64,000 nt of DNA from Anaerolineae bacterium (lineage in GTDB: Bacteria; Chloroflexota; Anaerolineae; Aggregatilineales; Phototrophicaceae), in assembly GCA_025454525.1 (NCBI GenBank), contig JALOOG010000003.1, positions 21,536 through 85,535 of the forward strand. The letters are read 5' to 3'. This document shows, in pieces, positions 44,326 through 53,293 of the stretch. The position numbers were made by a program, and so were the translations under genes. The notes below the pieces were generated by a model, which saw only the letters and a program-made list of their open reading frames with translations, was not told the DNA's origin and did no database searches. The stretch's first letter is position 1. Each line of letters starts with the position of its first letter.

Positions 44326-45048
44326 TCACTTGACCAACTGCAACCAACGCGCCCGTTCGCGCAAGGCGGCAAGGTATCGTTCCGCCCAACGTTGCCCATC
44401 CAGATAATGTTCCAAAGTCACATCGTAATATTCCGCCATGGATTTTGGGTTATTAAGGTCATGTCCCCATTTTTTCGCAAGACTCAAATCGCTAGGCAGG
44501 TTAAAACGTCCGTTGTAGCGGGTGCCGTCGGGCATGGTGGCTTTGAGCATAATATCAGTGACGACCATCTGCTCCTCAGTGATCTTGGCATTGGTGAGAT
44601 TAGCCTCCACCAGATCGGCTTTATCAAATTTGACGTTGGTCAGATCGGTGTCTGTCAGATCCGCCCGATAGAGATTTGCGTCCAACCAATTCGCCCCGCG
44701 CAAACTTAGCCCGCGCAACTCCCCCGACTCCAAAAAGCCCATCATCCGCAATTCTTCGATCCCAGCAAGGGCCATCGGGTTATAGCGGCTGTGGATCTGA
44801 CGCAATAAACGCTCACGTAACATGCGATCTTCACGGCGTTGATCCAAGCGATCTAGGATCACGATCGTGAACGTGATGCCCAGCGCTTCCGGCACGAGGC
44901 TTTGTAAAAATTCATCGATATTGAGGTTAATCAGTTGGAACAGTTGCGGGATCAGCAACCCGGCCATCAAACCGACCACAAAATATAGCCATTCGTTATC
45001 TTGAAATGCGCGTTGGAAGCGCCCCATCGGGCGTGGACGAATTGACAT
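44326..45048 (-). CDS. Membrane protein with pentapeptide repeats
   Basis: 240 residues. Residues 20-65 hold two hydrophobic segments (YFVVGLMAGLLIPQLFQL and ALGITFTIVIL). A basic, arginine-rich helix follows (DRLDQRREDRMLRERLL). Residues 108-150 form pentapeptide repeats of the A(D/N)Lxx type (LRGANWLDANLYRADLTD). The C-terminal 70 residues are helical. The repeats would form a short right-handed quadrilateral helix. The function is unknown. AGGGAG precedes the start, 12 bases after the glycosyltransferase stop, so the two genes are probably co-transcribed. Confidence 0.7.
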   Translation of the reverse strand: MSIRPRPMGRFQRAFQDNEWLYFVVGLMAGLLIPQLFQLINLNIDEFLQSLVPEALGITFTIVILDRLDQRREDRMLRERLLRQIHSRYNPMALAGIEELRMMGFLESGELRGLSLRGANWLDANLYRADLTDTDLTNVKFDKADLVEANLTNAKITEEQMVVTDIMLKATMPDGTRYNGRFNLPSDLSLAKKWGHDLNNPKSMAEYYDVTLEHYLDGQRWAERYLAALRERARWLQLVK

Positions 45049-45060
45049 AAACGGACTCCC

Positions 45061-46179
45061 TTAAGCTTTAAGCACTTGTTCGTAAATATTGAGCGTTTCG
45101 CGGGCGGTTTTACGCCAAGTATAGCGTGTCGCTTGTGCTAACCCTTGATTGATCATGGTTTGACGGAACGGCTCTTGTTCCAATAAGGCAAGCATCGCAC
45201 CGGCCATCTTGCGCGCATCGCGGATCAGATACGCACCATCTCCGACCAACGCTTGCATCACCGGAATCTCCCGTGCAATCGCTGGTGTCCCACTGGCCAT
45301 CGCCTCTAAGACAGTCCATGCGAATCCTTCATAGACACTGGGCATCACGATCACTTTCGCTAAGCGATACAAACTCGCACGCTCCGTTGGGTCGATCGGC
45401 CCGATCCATTGAACGAGATCGCTGATCTGAAGGTCTTGTGCGTATCGACGGAGATCGGGATAGATCGCTGTGCTACCCCAAGCGGGTTCAGGGCCAGCCA
45501 AGACCAACGGATAACGTTCACCCGCGCCTTGTGCCACATAAGTATAAGCCAATAACAGGTCGTTGATGGACTTGCGGCGATCAAATTCGCCATGATAGAG
45601 GACAAACGCCTCGGGTAGCTCATATTTTTTTCGTACTTCGGGATCGCGCTCCGCACCCAGTCGGGGATGAAAGCTTTCATCGATCCCGGGCGCGATCGTC
45701 GTGACGCGATCGGACGGCAATTGTAAGCGGGTGATCACTTCATCGCGGATCGCATCGCTCCAAGTGATCACATAAGAAGCGCCATTCGCTGTGCTGGTGG
45801 TGAGCGAAGTATACAGTTTATCGCCCCACTTTGGCGCGTATTCCGGCATGACCAAGGGTAACAGATCGGGGATCGTGATCACCCACGGGATCGGCGCTGA
45901 CAGCGGCGCACCGTGATAGGGAATATGGGCGATGTCTGCGCCGGCTTTACCGGCCGCATTGGGAAAAGTGCGTTGTTCAAACCACAAGCGCCGCCCACCG
46001 GCCATGATCACCTTGACCCCTTCCGGAACGCCTTCGGGAACGCGCAAGTGCGCGGGTAAGATAAGCGTGATCTGTAACGCGGGATCGAGTCGGCGTAAAG
46101 CGTGTGTTAACTTGCGGACATAAATCCCGTTCTCTGTTGCCGGACGATCCCAAAACCAACCGTTGATCGCGATGTGCAT
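45061..46179 (-). CDS. Glycosyltransferase family 4 (GT-B) protein
   Basis: 372 residues. The first ~170 residues form the acceptor-binding Rossmann half, beginning IAINGWFWDRPATENGIYV with the Gly-rich loop of GT4 enzymes. The second half binds the sugar nucleotide: FVLYHGEFDRRKSINDLLLA, VMPSVYEGFAWTVLEAMASG with the E-x7-E motif. The enzyme transfers a sugar from a nucleotide donor to an acceptor in surface glycan synthesis. Substrates are unknown. It is first gene of a two-gene unit with the pentapeptide membrane protein. Confidence 0.85.
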   Translation of the reverse strand: MHIAINGWFWDRPATENGIYVRKLTHALRRLDPALQITLILPAHLRVPEGVPEGVKVIMAGGRRLWFEQRTFPNAAGKAGADIAHIPYHGAPLSAPIPWVITIPDLLPLVMPEYAPKWGDKLYTSLTTSTANGASYVITWSDAIRDEVITRLQLPSDRVTTIAPGIDESFHPRLGAERDPEVRKKYELPEAFVLYHGEFDRRKSINDLLLAYTYVAQGAGERYPLVLAGPEPAWGSTAIYPDLRRYAQDLQISDLVQWIGPIDPTERASLYRLAKVIVMPSVYEGFAWTVLEAMASGTPAIAREIPVMQALVGDGAYLIRDARKMAGAMLALLEQEPFRQTMINQGLAQATRYTWRKTARETLNIYEQVLKA

Positions 46180-46406
46180 GACCTTTGCCTTTGATGCTGA
46201 TCGTTGATGCCCTTGATTTTAACCGAAAGCACCGATCGATCTAGATCACACCTAAACAGAGAGTGGTGAATTGCAAGGTTATGACTATCGCACACTAAGT
46301 TCCAACCTATTATCCATATCCGCAATGTTCACCACTTCCCCTAGACAAGCGAACGAATGGGCTTAAAGTGGTGTAAAATAGATAAGAGAGCTGAGGAGGT
46401 ATTACG

Positions 46407-46661
46407 ATGATGTTGGATAATCTGTACCAAGTGATTGACGACTTATCAACGGATGATCTTGACGCGCTTTCTGAATATATCGAGCAGCAGCGTGAGCAGC
46501 GACGGTTGGCGCAGTACACAATTGAAGAACGTATACAGAAGATCGAAGCAGCATTTGCCGAATTGTGGGAAGAGTTGACACCAGACGAACTTAACGAGAT
46601 TACCGAAGCGATGAACAGCGAATTGGTTGAACCCTTTGACGAATCGGAGTGGCGTGATTGA
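46407..46661 (+). CDS. Putative antitoxin paired with a PIN-domain toxin
   Basis: 84 residues, mostly helical and acidic (pI low): LYQVIDDLSTDDLDALSEYI, then a Gln/Arg-rich helix and EELTPDELNEITEAMN. No classical AbrB, MetJ or Phd DNA-binding fold is visible. The role is inferred from position: a GAGGAGG ribosome site, then a four-base overlap (TTGA) with the PIN-domain gene. A TAAAAT box lies about 30 bases upstream. Alternatively it is a small unrelated gene. Confidence 0.6.
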   Translation: MMLDNLYQVIDDLSTDDLDALSEYIEQQREQRRLAQYTIEERIQKIEAAFAELWEELTPDELNEITEAMNSELVEPFDESEWRD

Positions 46662-47056
46662 TCTATCTGCTTGATACAAACGTTCTGGCTGACTTTCTGA
46701 ATCAAAAGCTGCCGCTGACGAAATTGACCGAAATAATCCGGCAGGGTAATCGTGTGTGTATTTGCCGTCCGGTTCATTACGAAACGATGCGGGGACTGAT
46801 GAAAGTTCCCTCGCCAAGAAAACTTCAGGCGTTCAACAGTCAATTATTACCGATGCTGGAGTGGGTGGAACTGAGAAATGCGGATTGGGAACAAGCCACT
46901 CAATATTGGGCCGCAACGACCGCTAGTGGCAAACAGTTAAATGATATGGATTTGTTGATTGGTGCGATCGCTGTGCGTATCGGCGCGACCATCGTTACTG
47001 CGGACGATGATTTCAACGCGCTCCCGATTAAACGCGATAACTGGCGTATTTCCTAA
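46658..47056 (+). CDS. PIN-domain ribonuclease, VapC-like toxin
   Basis: 132 residues starting with TTG at 46658, which overlaps the antitoxin stop. The PIN residues are in place: YLLDTNVLADFL (Asp), HYETMRG (Glu), LNDMDLLIGAIAV (Asp) and TADDDFNAL (Asp). Such toxins cut tRNA or rRNA when freed from the antitoxin. The coupling and order fit a type II toxin-antitoxin pair. A companion antitoxin of a known family is not obvious, so the partner is assigned only by overlap. Confidence 0.8.
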   Translation: MIYLLDTNVLADFLNQKLPLTKLTEIIRQGNRVCICRPVHYETMRGLMKVPSPRKLQAFNSQLLPMLEWVELRNADWEQATQYWAATTASGKQLNDMDLLIGAIAVRIGATIVTADDDFNALPIKRDNWRIS

Positions 47057-47314
47057 ATCTCCTTAAGGCTTTCGGCACACTTTCCAATATCTCTCAAGTT
47101 AAGGAAGTGGCAATAAGGATGAGCCGATGTAAAATAGCGTGATGATAACCTGCTCAAAATACCAAAGCACACACAAACCACAGAAAATCGGACGTACAGA
47201 GGCCGGGAGCCAAAGCTTCCCACACTATCTTGTTTACGTGTTTCAATTCATGGACGTATGAACTTTGACACTCCCAGAGGTCATGTGTCATAAGCCAACG
47301 GCACATTACATAAC

Positions 47315-49345
47315 TTACGCCCCTTCGCGATAATCCTGTTCACGCAACCAACGCGCATGTTGACGATGATACACGATCGCCGGATGATCTCCATACACCC
47401 GCGCTAAGGCGATCGCCGCTTGACGATGCAGATCTGCCACTTGATGCTGATTGTTGGTACTCATCACACTTTGACGTAATTTGTCGTGGGTAAAATACCA
47501 CCCGCCTTCACGCCATTCGATCACCGCCGCATCAATGCACGCATCCAACCACCGATCGATCTCGACTGTCGGATCTACCGCCTGCAACACCTCTAGATCA
47601 ATCTGCCGCCCCAAGATCGCGGCCACTTGTAATAACGGATAAAACCGGCGCGGGACACGATCTAAACGCTTTTGGATCAACCAAACCACCCCGCCCGCGA
47701 TGATCTCATCTGGCAAGCGATCTAAGGTGGCGATCTTGCTCAAATACCCCGCGGTTTGAGCCAATACGCGCACGATCTCCACCATAAAAAACGGATTGCC
47801 TTCGGTCTCTTGTTCCAACAATTGCAACAGATCCGGCCGTTCTCCGAATACCCCTAACATCGATCGACTCAAGATTGCGATCTCATCTGAATTAAAACGT
47901 TGTAAATGCAGGTGCGGCAATTCTGGGAACAGCGGCGCGATCTCATCACTCCGATAGCTGAGTAACAACAATACCCGCGTTTGATCGATGTGATCAAGTA
48001 GGTGGGCGATCAAGGCCAGACTCTCCGAAGCGGCCTGATGCAGATCTTCCATGATGATCACCACTGGGGACGGTTGACGTATCACGATGTCGGTTATCAC
48101 TTGCCCTAAAGGTGGACAATCCGCTATGGGAGGCAAACGGCGCTCTAACAAGCGCTCAATCCCCGGCGCGATCCCCTGTAAACAGGCGGCCTCCGCATCG
48201 CTTAACGGCACATTTAACACCAATCGGGTGATCGGATCGCGCCACAAAGCATACGGATCATTTTGTTGTGCCGCTGTGCCGCTCACCACCAACGCGCCTT
48301 GTGTAAGCGCATAAGTCCGTACCTCATTTAACAAACGGGTTTTCCCGATCCCACTCTCCCCGGTGATCACCCACGCGCTGCCTTGCCCGTCCAACAATTG
48401 ATGTACCGCATGAATCAAGTGCGTTAACTCATATTCGCGCCCGATGAACTCGGCCGCTTGTAGAAAGCTATCACGAGTCTCATCGGTTTCTGTTAAGACC
48501 ACTGCATGGATCGCCTCTTGCAGATCCGCGATCACCTGTTCGGCGTGAGAATAGCGCCATTCCGGGGATTTTGCGGTCAACAAGGCAATGATGTCCGCAA
48601 TCCGCAATCGATTCGGCAGCTCGATCTCCACATAAGGATCGATCGACTCGGAGAGTGCCGATCGTAAAATGTCTATATCCGGATCGCGCATCAACACATC
48701 TGCGATCAATTGGGTCATGTTGTGAAGTTCAAATGGATACCTTCCGGTGAACAACTCATACGCCATAATGCCCACCGAGTAGAGATCCGAAGCCGGAGAA
48801 CTGATCCCGCCCTGTAGCGTTTCTGGTGCGATATAAGCCAAAGTACCGACCATGTTCTCTTGTTGTTGTGCCGCGAGACCAAAATCCACCAACTTGAGCT
48901 GACCATTGACCACCAAGACATTACTGGGTTTAAGATCGCGATGCAACAAATCACGACGATGAACATAAGACAACGCCTGTAACAATTGGATCAACAATTC
49001 GACTTTTTCGGTCAAAGCGCGTGACTGCCCATAATGCAATAAGGTTTGTGCGTTTTCTAACAACTCCATGGTGAAATATGGCGTGCCGGATAGGTCAAAA
49101 CCATAATTTAACACCCGGATGATATGCGGATGACGCAATGAAGCCAACACCTGAAACTCATGCGTGATCGCCCGCCGTAACCCTAAGGACGGCGTATCCT
49201 CTGGGGAAGTGGACTGATTCAGCGCGACTCGTTTTAACGCTACATGCCGTTGCGTCAATCGATCAAAGGCGCGATAGATGTTTCCCATGCCCCCACCGCC
49301 GATCTGACCTTCTAATCGATACCGCTGATCTAATAGCTTTTGCAT
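47315..49345 (-). CDS. Serine/threonine protein kinase fused to a STAND-type ATPase
   Basis: 676 residues from ATG 49345; a GTG at 49357 is a less likely start. Residues 1-270 are a Hanks-type kinase: LEGQIGGGGMGNIYRAF (P-loop), VALKRV (Lys), LLHRDLKPSNVLV (catalytic), VDFGLA and TLAYIAPETL. Residues 305-560 are an AAA/ATPase module with VITGESGIGKTRLL (Walker A) and VVIIMEDLHQAASE (Walker B). The closing ~100 residues are a winged-helix and short helical end (DKLRQSVMSTNN). Related PknK-like proteins usually continue into long TPR or cyclase parts, absent here. It probably senses a signal and phosphorylates regulators in the cytosol. Confidence 0.8.
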   Translation of the reverse strand: MQKLLDQRYRLEGQIGGGGMGNIYRAFDRLTQRHVALKRVALNQSTSPEDTPSLGLRRAITHEFQVLASLRHPHIIRVLNYGFDLSGTPYFTMELLENAQTLLHYGQSRALTEKVELLIQLLQALSYVHRRDLLHRDLKPSNVLVVNGQLKLVDFGLAAQQQENMVGTLAYIAPETLQGGISSPASDLYSVGIMAYELFTGRYPFELHNMTQLIADVLMRDPDIDILRSALSESIDPYVEIELPNRLRIADIIALLTAKSPEWRYSHAEQVIADLQEAIHAVVLTETDETRDSFLQAAEFIGREYELTHLIHAVHQLLDGQGSAWVITGESGIGKTRLLNEVRTYALTQGALVVSGTAAQQNDPYALWRDPITRLVLNVPLSDAEAACLQGIAPGIERLLERRLPPIADCPPLGQVITDIVIRQPSPVVIIMEDLHQAASESLALIAHLLDHIDQTRVLLLLSYRSDEIAPLFPELPHLHLQRFNSDEIAILSRSMLGVFGERPDLLQLLEQETEGNPFFMVEIVRVLAQTAGYLSKIATLDRLPDEIIAGGVVWLIQKRLDRVPRRFYPLLQVAAILGRQIDLEVLQAVDPTVEIDRWLDACIDAAVIEWREGGWYFTHDKLRQSVMSTNNQHQVADLHRQAAIALARVYGDHPAIVYHRQHARWLREQDYREGA

Positions 49346-49459
49346 AGCCAACCACACTAAAAACTTAATTATGGTTGTTATTTTAAGCCGATTAGCTCAA
49401 TGAAACCCTGTAATCGGTGAAATATTCGGTGAGAATCGGATCTTTAACAGGACAGAATA

Positions 49460-49487
49460 TTGTTTAAGGGGGTGAACCCAGTATAAT
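49460..49487 (+). promoter_or_regulatory. Promoter of the phosphoribosyltransferase gene
   Basis: -35 TTGTTT (49460-49465) and -10 TATAAT (49482-49487) with a 16-base spacer, 27 bases before the assigned ATG at 49514. Confidence 0.6.
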
Positions 49488-49513
49488 CATGCTTATGTTG
49501 GCCTAAGCTCTAC

Positions 49514-50059
49514 ATGAGAGAAATTTTTATGGAAAGTTCGCGGTTTATGCGACGACACGAAATCTTGACTTGGGAAGAGGTGGATCGTTTGATCGACATC
49601 CTTGTCCCACAGATTCGCGCCGTCGGTTTATTTGATGCGATGGTGTTGATCACCCGTGGCGGAATCGTCCCTGGCGGTATGTTGGCCGAAGCGTTGGGGG
49701 TTCAAAATATTTTGATCGCCGCGGTGGATTTTCCGACCACCGAAAAGGCGGGGTTGATGGCGTGGCCGTCGTTTTTGCAATTCCCATCGCCTAGCTTGAT
49801 TGAGCGTCGTCGTGTCTTGATCGTGGATGATGTGTGGGGGAGCGGGCGCACCAGTAGCGCGGTTCGCGGCCGGGTTGAAGCCACGAACGCCGAACCGTTT
49901 AACTGTGTCTTGCACTTTAACCCGAATCGCTCGCTCTTCACCAAGTCCAAGCCCGATTTTTATGGGGCGGTCACCGATGCCTACATTGTTTATCCGTGGG
50001 AGGTGGATCGCGGCACGAAAGGAATGGGAATGCTCACACCCGAACCAGAGATTAATTAA
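49514..50059 (+). CDS. Phosphoribosyltransferase family protein
   Basis: 181 residues. The PRPP-binding loop is VLIVDDVWGSGRTS (residues 98-111), and LITRGGIVPGGMLAEALG forms the earlier loop of the type I fold. It looks like hypoxanthine/xanthine-type or regulatory PRT proteins with an unknown base. Alternative ATG codons at 49529 and 49547 are possible; I keep 49514 because the promoter box lies just upstream. It precedes the PadR-like gene, separated by 186 bases. Confidence 0.75.
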   Translation: MREIFMESSRFMRRHEILTWEEVDRLIDILVPQIRAVGLFDAMVLITRGGIVPGGMLAEALGVQNILIAAVDFPTTEKAGLMAWPSFLQFPSPSLIERRRVLIVDDVWGSGRTSSAVRGRVEATNAEPFNCVLHFNPNRSLFTKSKPDFYGAVTDAYIVYPWEVDRGTKGMGMLTPEPEIN

Positions 50060-50096
50060 AGGACTTTGAGCTTTTACGCCGCTCTAACATAGCCTC

Positions 50097-50105
50097 TGGT
50101 ATAAT
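50097..50105 (+). promoter_or_regulatory. Extended -10 promoter before the PadR-like gene
   Basis: TGGTATAAT is a perfect extended -10 about 140 bases upstream of the PadR-like gene. The long leader contains no clear hairpin terminator. Confidence 0.5.
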
Positions 50106-50245
50106 GTAATCGAAGGCCGACGATCAGGGCCTTGCGCGGTTTGAAAATTCATACAAGTCGAAACCATCTTCTATCTTGTATGGGGATCAAAGACAGGGAT
50201 ATACTCGGTTAAGAATATGAATCTTAATCTTTCCCTGTGAGCGTT

Positions 50246-50755
50246 ATGTCGCACCGCTACCTGATCCTAGGACTGCTTGTAGAACAACCGATGACGGGTT
50301 ACGACATTAAAAAGCGGGTGGATGCAGGCCTTAGCGCCGCCACCAACGCCAGCTACGGTACTTTATATCCTACCCTGCATAAACTGTTAGCCGAAGGCGC
50401 GGTGGAAGTGCAAGAAGTACCCCAAGTAAGTCGCCCGTCGAAAAAAGTTTATCATGTGACCGAACGCGGCCGCCAAGCCTTGGCTACTTGGCTAAAACAA
50501 CCGGCCGCCGCTGATCAGATCCGACGCGAGTTTTTACTCAAGTTGTATCTTTCACAAGACCTTTCGGAACATGAAGTTCAAACTATGTTGGCTGTCCGTA
50601 AGCGCGAGATCCAAACGCTGTTAAAGACGTTGCGGGCAGAACAGAAACGGATACAGCATCCGCGGCAGGTCTGGATTATGGATTATGCTCTCTCGCTCTG
50701 TCAGGCCGAATTAGAGTGGCTAGACAATTTGGAAACTCAAATTGTGAGGGTATAA
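50246..50755 (+). CDS. PadR-family transcriptional regulator
   Basis: 169 residues from ATG 50246 (a GTG at 50237 adds three residues). The N-terminal ~85 residues are a PadR winged helix: YLILGLLVEQPMTGYDIKK, then ATNASYGTLYPTLHKLLAEG and the wing VYHVTERGRQALATW. The C-terminal ~80 residues form the helical dimerisation part (YLSQDLSEHEVQTMLAV), as in the Vir_act_alpha_C group. Regulators of this type repress transport or detoxification genes and respond to small ligands. The target may be itself, since no partner gene follows on the same strand except S1. Confidence 0.85.
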   Translation: MSHRYLILGLLVEQPMTGYDIKKRVDAGLSAATNASYGTLYPTLHKLLAEGAVEVQEVPQVSRPSKKVYHVTERGRQALATWLKQPAAADQIRREFLLKLYLSQDLSEHEVQTMLAVRKREIQTLLKTLRAEQKRIQHPRQVWIMDYALSLCQAELEWLDNLETQIVRV

Positions 50756-50861
50756 ACCGAAGGTTTTATTGTTTATTGAGCGACACCACAACACCGGGAA
50801 AGGAGTTAAGCGCGTTCGGGACACGACCCGATGAACCGTGTCTGAAGCGCTCTTTTGTATT

Positions 50862-52112
50862 ATGAGTCAAGATAACCAATTCTCCATGTCTTCCGAGTTT
50901 GAACGTTTATTGGAAGAACACGAAAGTTTTTCCCCCTCGTCGCTCCGACGCGGGGAAATCCGTAACGCCACGATCCTAGAGATCAAAGAACGTGAGATCA
51001 TCGTCGATCTCAATGCTAAACAAGACGGGATCGTGCGCTATGAGGACATCGAACGGCTGGATGATCAATTCCGTCAAACCTTGCGCGTAGGTGACGAAGT
51101 TCCGGTCTATGTCTTAAACCCGCGCGATCAAGACGACAACTTGATCGTTTCGATCAACATGGGCTTACAACGCTATGATTGGGATCGGGCGCGTAACCTG
51201 CTCACGACTGAAGAAGTCGATACCGTCCGCGTTACCGGAAGCAACCGCGGCGGGATCTTGGTGAAATGGCGGCGCTTAGAAGGCTTTATCCCCAGTTCAC
51301 ATCTCACTTCGATCAATTTCTCTAACGATCGGGTGATGAACCCTAACGAGATCATGGGCAAAGAGTTAATCGTCAAGGTGATCGAAGTCGAACAAGATCG
51401 CCGCCGTTTGATCTTTAGCGAACGCGAAGCGCAAAAAGAATGGCGCGCCCAACAAAAAGCGCGGTTATTGGCCGAACTTAAAGAAGGCGATGTGGTCAGC
51501 GGCACGGTAACGGGCTTGCGCGATTTTGGCGCATTTGTCAACCTTGGCGGCGCGGACGGCTTGATCCATGTCAGCGAATTAGCTTGGCATCGGGTGGATC
51601 ACCCGCGTGATGTGTTAAAAGTCGGTGATGTGATCGATGTCTATGTCCTCACCTTAGACCGCGATACCAATCGGATCGCTTTAAGCCGCAAGCGCTTGTT
51701 ACCCGATCCGTGGGAAGATGCGGCAGCCCGTTATCATGAAGGCCAATTGGTGGAAGGCACAGTGACCAATGTGGTCGATTTTGGTGCGTTTGTCGCTTTA
51801 GATAACGGACTTGAGGGGCTATTGCATCTCAGTGAAATGGGAGACGGATCGCTTAAAGAACCGTTCTCATATGTCAAGAAGGGCGATCGTTTGAGCTTAC
51901 GCATCAGCCACCTTGAACCAGAAAAACGCCGCGTTGGATTTACCCAACGTTGGGGGACAGACACCGAAGGCGGTAAACCAGATGGGGAAGGCGGCGAGAC
52001 CGCACCGACGGTGACTGAAACGTCAGACGCACCTGCGGAAGCAGAAGTTGCGGCTGTGCCGGCCGATGATAGCACCGTTCCCACCGATAGCAGCACCGTT
52101 CCACAAGAATAA
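50862..52112 (+). CDS. rpsA: Ribosomal protein S1 (four S1 domains)
   Basis: 416 residues from ATG 50862; a GTG at 50838 is possible but neither has a clear ribosome site. Four S1 (OB-fold) domains are visible: GEIRNATILEIKEREIIVDL, a second with GGILVKWRRLEGFIP, a third with GDVVSGTVTGLRDFGAFVNL, and a fourth with GTVTNVVDFGAFVALDN. The C-terminal 65 residues are an acidic, Ala/Pro/Thr-rich tail. Bacterial S1 binds mRNA on the 30S subunit and aids initiation; four-domain versions occur in Gram-positives and Chloroflexota. A hairpin terminator follows the stop. Confidence 0.85.
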   Translation: MSQDNQFSMSSEFERLLEEHESFSPSSLRRGEIRNATILEIKEREIIVDLNAKQDGIVRYEDIERLDDQFRQTLRVGDEVPVYVLNPRDQDDNLIVSINMGLQRYDWDRARNLLTTEEVDTVRVTGSNRGGILVKWRRLEGFIPSSHLTSINFSNDRVMNPNEIMGKELIVKVIEVEQDRRRLIFSEREAQKEWRAQQKARLLAELKEGDVVSGTVTGLRDFGAFVNLGGADGLIHVSELAWHRVDHPRDVLKVGDVIDVYVLTLDRDTNRIALSRKRLLPDPWEDAAARYHEGQLVEGTVTNVVDFGAFVALDNGLEGLLHLSEMGDGSLKEPFSYVKKGDRLSLRISHLEPEKRRVGFTQRWGTDTEGGKPDGEGGETAPTVTETSDAPAEAEVAAVPADDSTVPTDSSTVPQE

Positions 52113-52120
52113 GCAAAACA

Positions 52121-52151
52121 AACAGGGGGCGAATCGCCCCCTTGTTCTTTT
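52121..52151. terminator. Terminator after rpsA, shared with the convergent gene
   Basis: Arms GGGGGCGA and TCGCCCCC separated by one base, with flanking AACA/TGTT extending the stem, followed by TTCTTTT. It lies between rpsA and the minus-strand gene ending at 52158. Confidence 0.8.
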
Positions 52152-52157
52152 ATTCCG

Positions 52158-53165
52158 CTATTCCGCTGTTTCTGATGACATCAGCATTACGTACAAGTCC
52201 AACGACGGCTCATCTCCGCTTTGGGCAAATTCGCCCGCGCTTAACACAAGGCGATAATCCGCTAAAGCGGTTTGAGCCAATTGAAACGGAGTCAAATACC
52301 ATGAGCCGATCCCGCTCATCTTAGCCAAAGTCACATCTTCATCCTCGTTAATTTCTGCGGTAAACGGCCCGGTCGCTTGCACCAACAGGCGATACTCCCC
52401 GTGAAACTGTAACGGGATCGTGATCATCGGGTTTTGGGGAGTCAAGCGCACATAAAACATCATGTCCGGTTGCGCGGGGGGGTGGATCGCAGTGGTGAGA
52501 TCGGCGATCGTCGGTTCATAGCGAAAAACCGCGATCACCCCGGGGTCATCATGGCGAATCATCAAATGATCAAACTGGGCTTCTTGATCGATGAAATCCG
52601 GCCACTGCACGATTAAAGTTTCAGACGTATCGTTAAAATAAGCGACTCCAGCGGTATCACCGATCGTATGGGTAAATGTTTCCCCCATTTTCGCATCTAA
52701 TTGAAACAATTGATACGGAGTATCGCCTGTAAGATCGAGTCGGGCATTGGTCGGCACAGGTGGCAATGCGCTTACATCGGGGATCAAACTCGCCTGAATT
52801 TCGTAGCGCGTGCCGGGGATGATCGTGCCAATGCTGGGATCAATAGTTAATCGCAGCGTGGTCTCCGCAAACACCCCTTGATAGAAAAAGGCGGTATCGC
52901 TCAGGAAGCCACCGGTGAGTAGCGCGCTCATCTCTAGGTTCTCTTCAAGGGCGGCCTCTACAAATACCTCACCTTCCACATCAACCCACAACACCAAGAT
53001 CGCATCGCTTTCGATCGCAAAAGTGTAAGTGATCGGGGTGGTATCAACGATCTCACCGCGATACAGGTGATCCCATTGCCCCGTGTTGATCCCCTCCGAT
53101 TGTGCGTTACCTGTGACACTTAGCCATAATAAACCGACGATCATCCACCACCATTTTTGAGGCAT
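52158..53165 (-). CDS. Secreted protein of unknown function
   Basis: 335 residues. The signal peptide is KWWWMIVGLLWLSVTGNAQ. The mature part is rich in beta-strands and acidic, with two or three repeated jelly-roll or PPC-like segments (ITYTFAIESDAILVLWVDVE and YQLFQLDAKMGETFTH), followed by EYRLLVQATGPFTAEINE. The pattern resembles bacterial pre-peptidase C-terminal (PPC) domains, but I am not sure. AGGAG precedes the ATG. It lies directly after the cell-wall amidase gene, 128 bases downstream on the same strand, separated by a hairpin. Confidence 0.6.
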   Translation of the reverse strand: MPQKWWWMIVGLLWLSVTGNAQSEGINTGQWDHLYRGEIVDTTPITYTFAIESDAILVLWVDVEGEVFVEAALEENLEMSALLTGGFLSDTAFFYQGVFAETTLRLTIDPSIGTIIPGTRYEIQASLIPDVSALPPVPTNARLDLTGDTPYQLFQLDAKMGETFTHTIGDTAGVAYFNDTSETLIVQWPDFIDQEAQFDHLMIRHDDPGVIAVFRYEPTIADLTTAIHPPAQPDMMFYVRLTPQNPMITIPLQFHGEYRLLVQATGPFTAEINEDEDVTLAKMSGIGSWYLTPFQLAQTALADYRLVLSAGEFAQSGDEPSLDLYVMLMSSETAE

Positions 53166-53252
53166 AACAGCTCCTAACGTTGATCAAAAATTGGCCTTCA
53201 TTTAAAGAGAATTATACGCTCAACCGTGGATTAGTTGTTAATGGGATATCAT

Positions 53253-53289
53253 AAGAGCGCGAATTGAGGCAATCGCGCTCTTGTTTTTA
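53253..53289 (-). terminator. Hairpin after the cell-wall amidase gene
   Basis: Arms AAGAGCGCGA and TCGCGCTCTT with a ten-base loop, just beyond the amidase stop. The T-run is on the plus-strand side, so termination of the minus-strand gene is likely but not strong. Confidence 0.6.
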
Positions 53290-53293
53290 CTTG

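Noticed and set aside
46310..46843. 177-codon minus-strand frame opposite the antitoxin-toxin pair
   Set aside because: It lies opposite two coupled genes with a strong ribosome site and PIN catalytic residues; its own sequence is Ser/Cys-rich with no domain.
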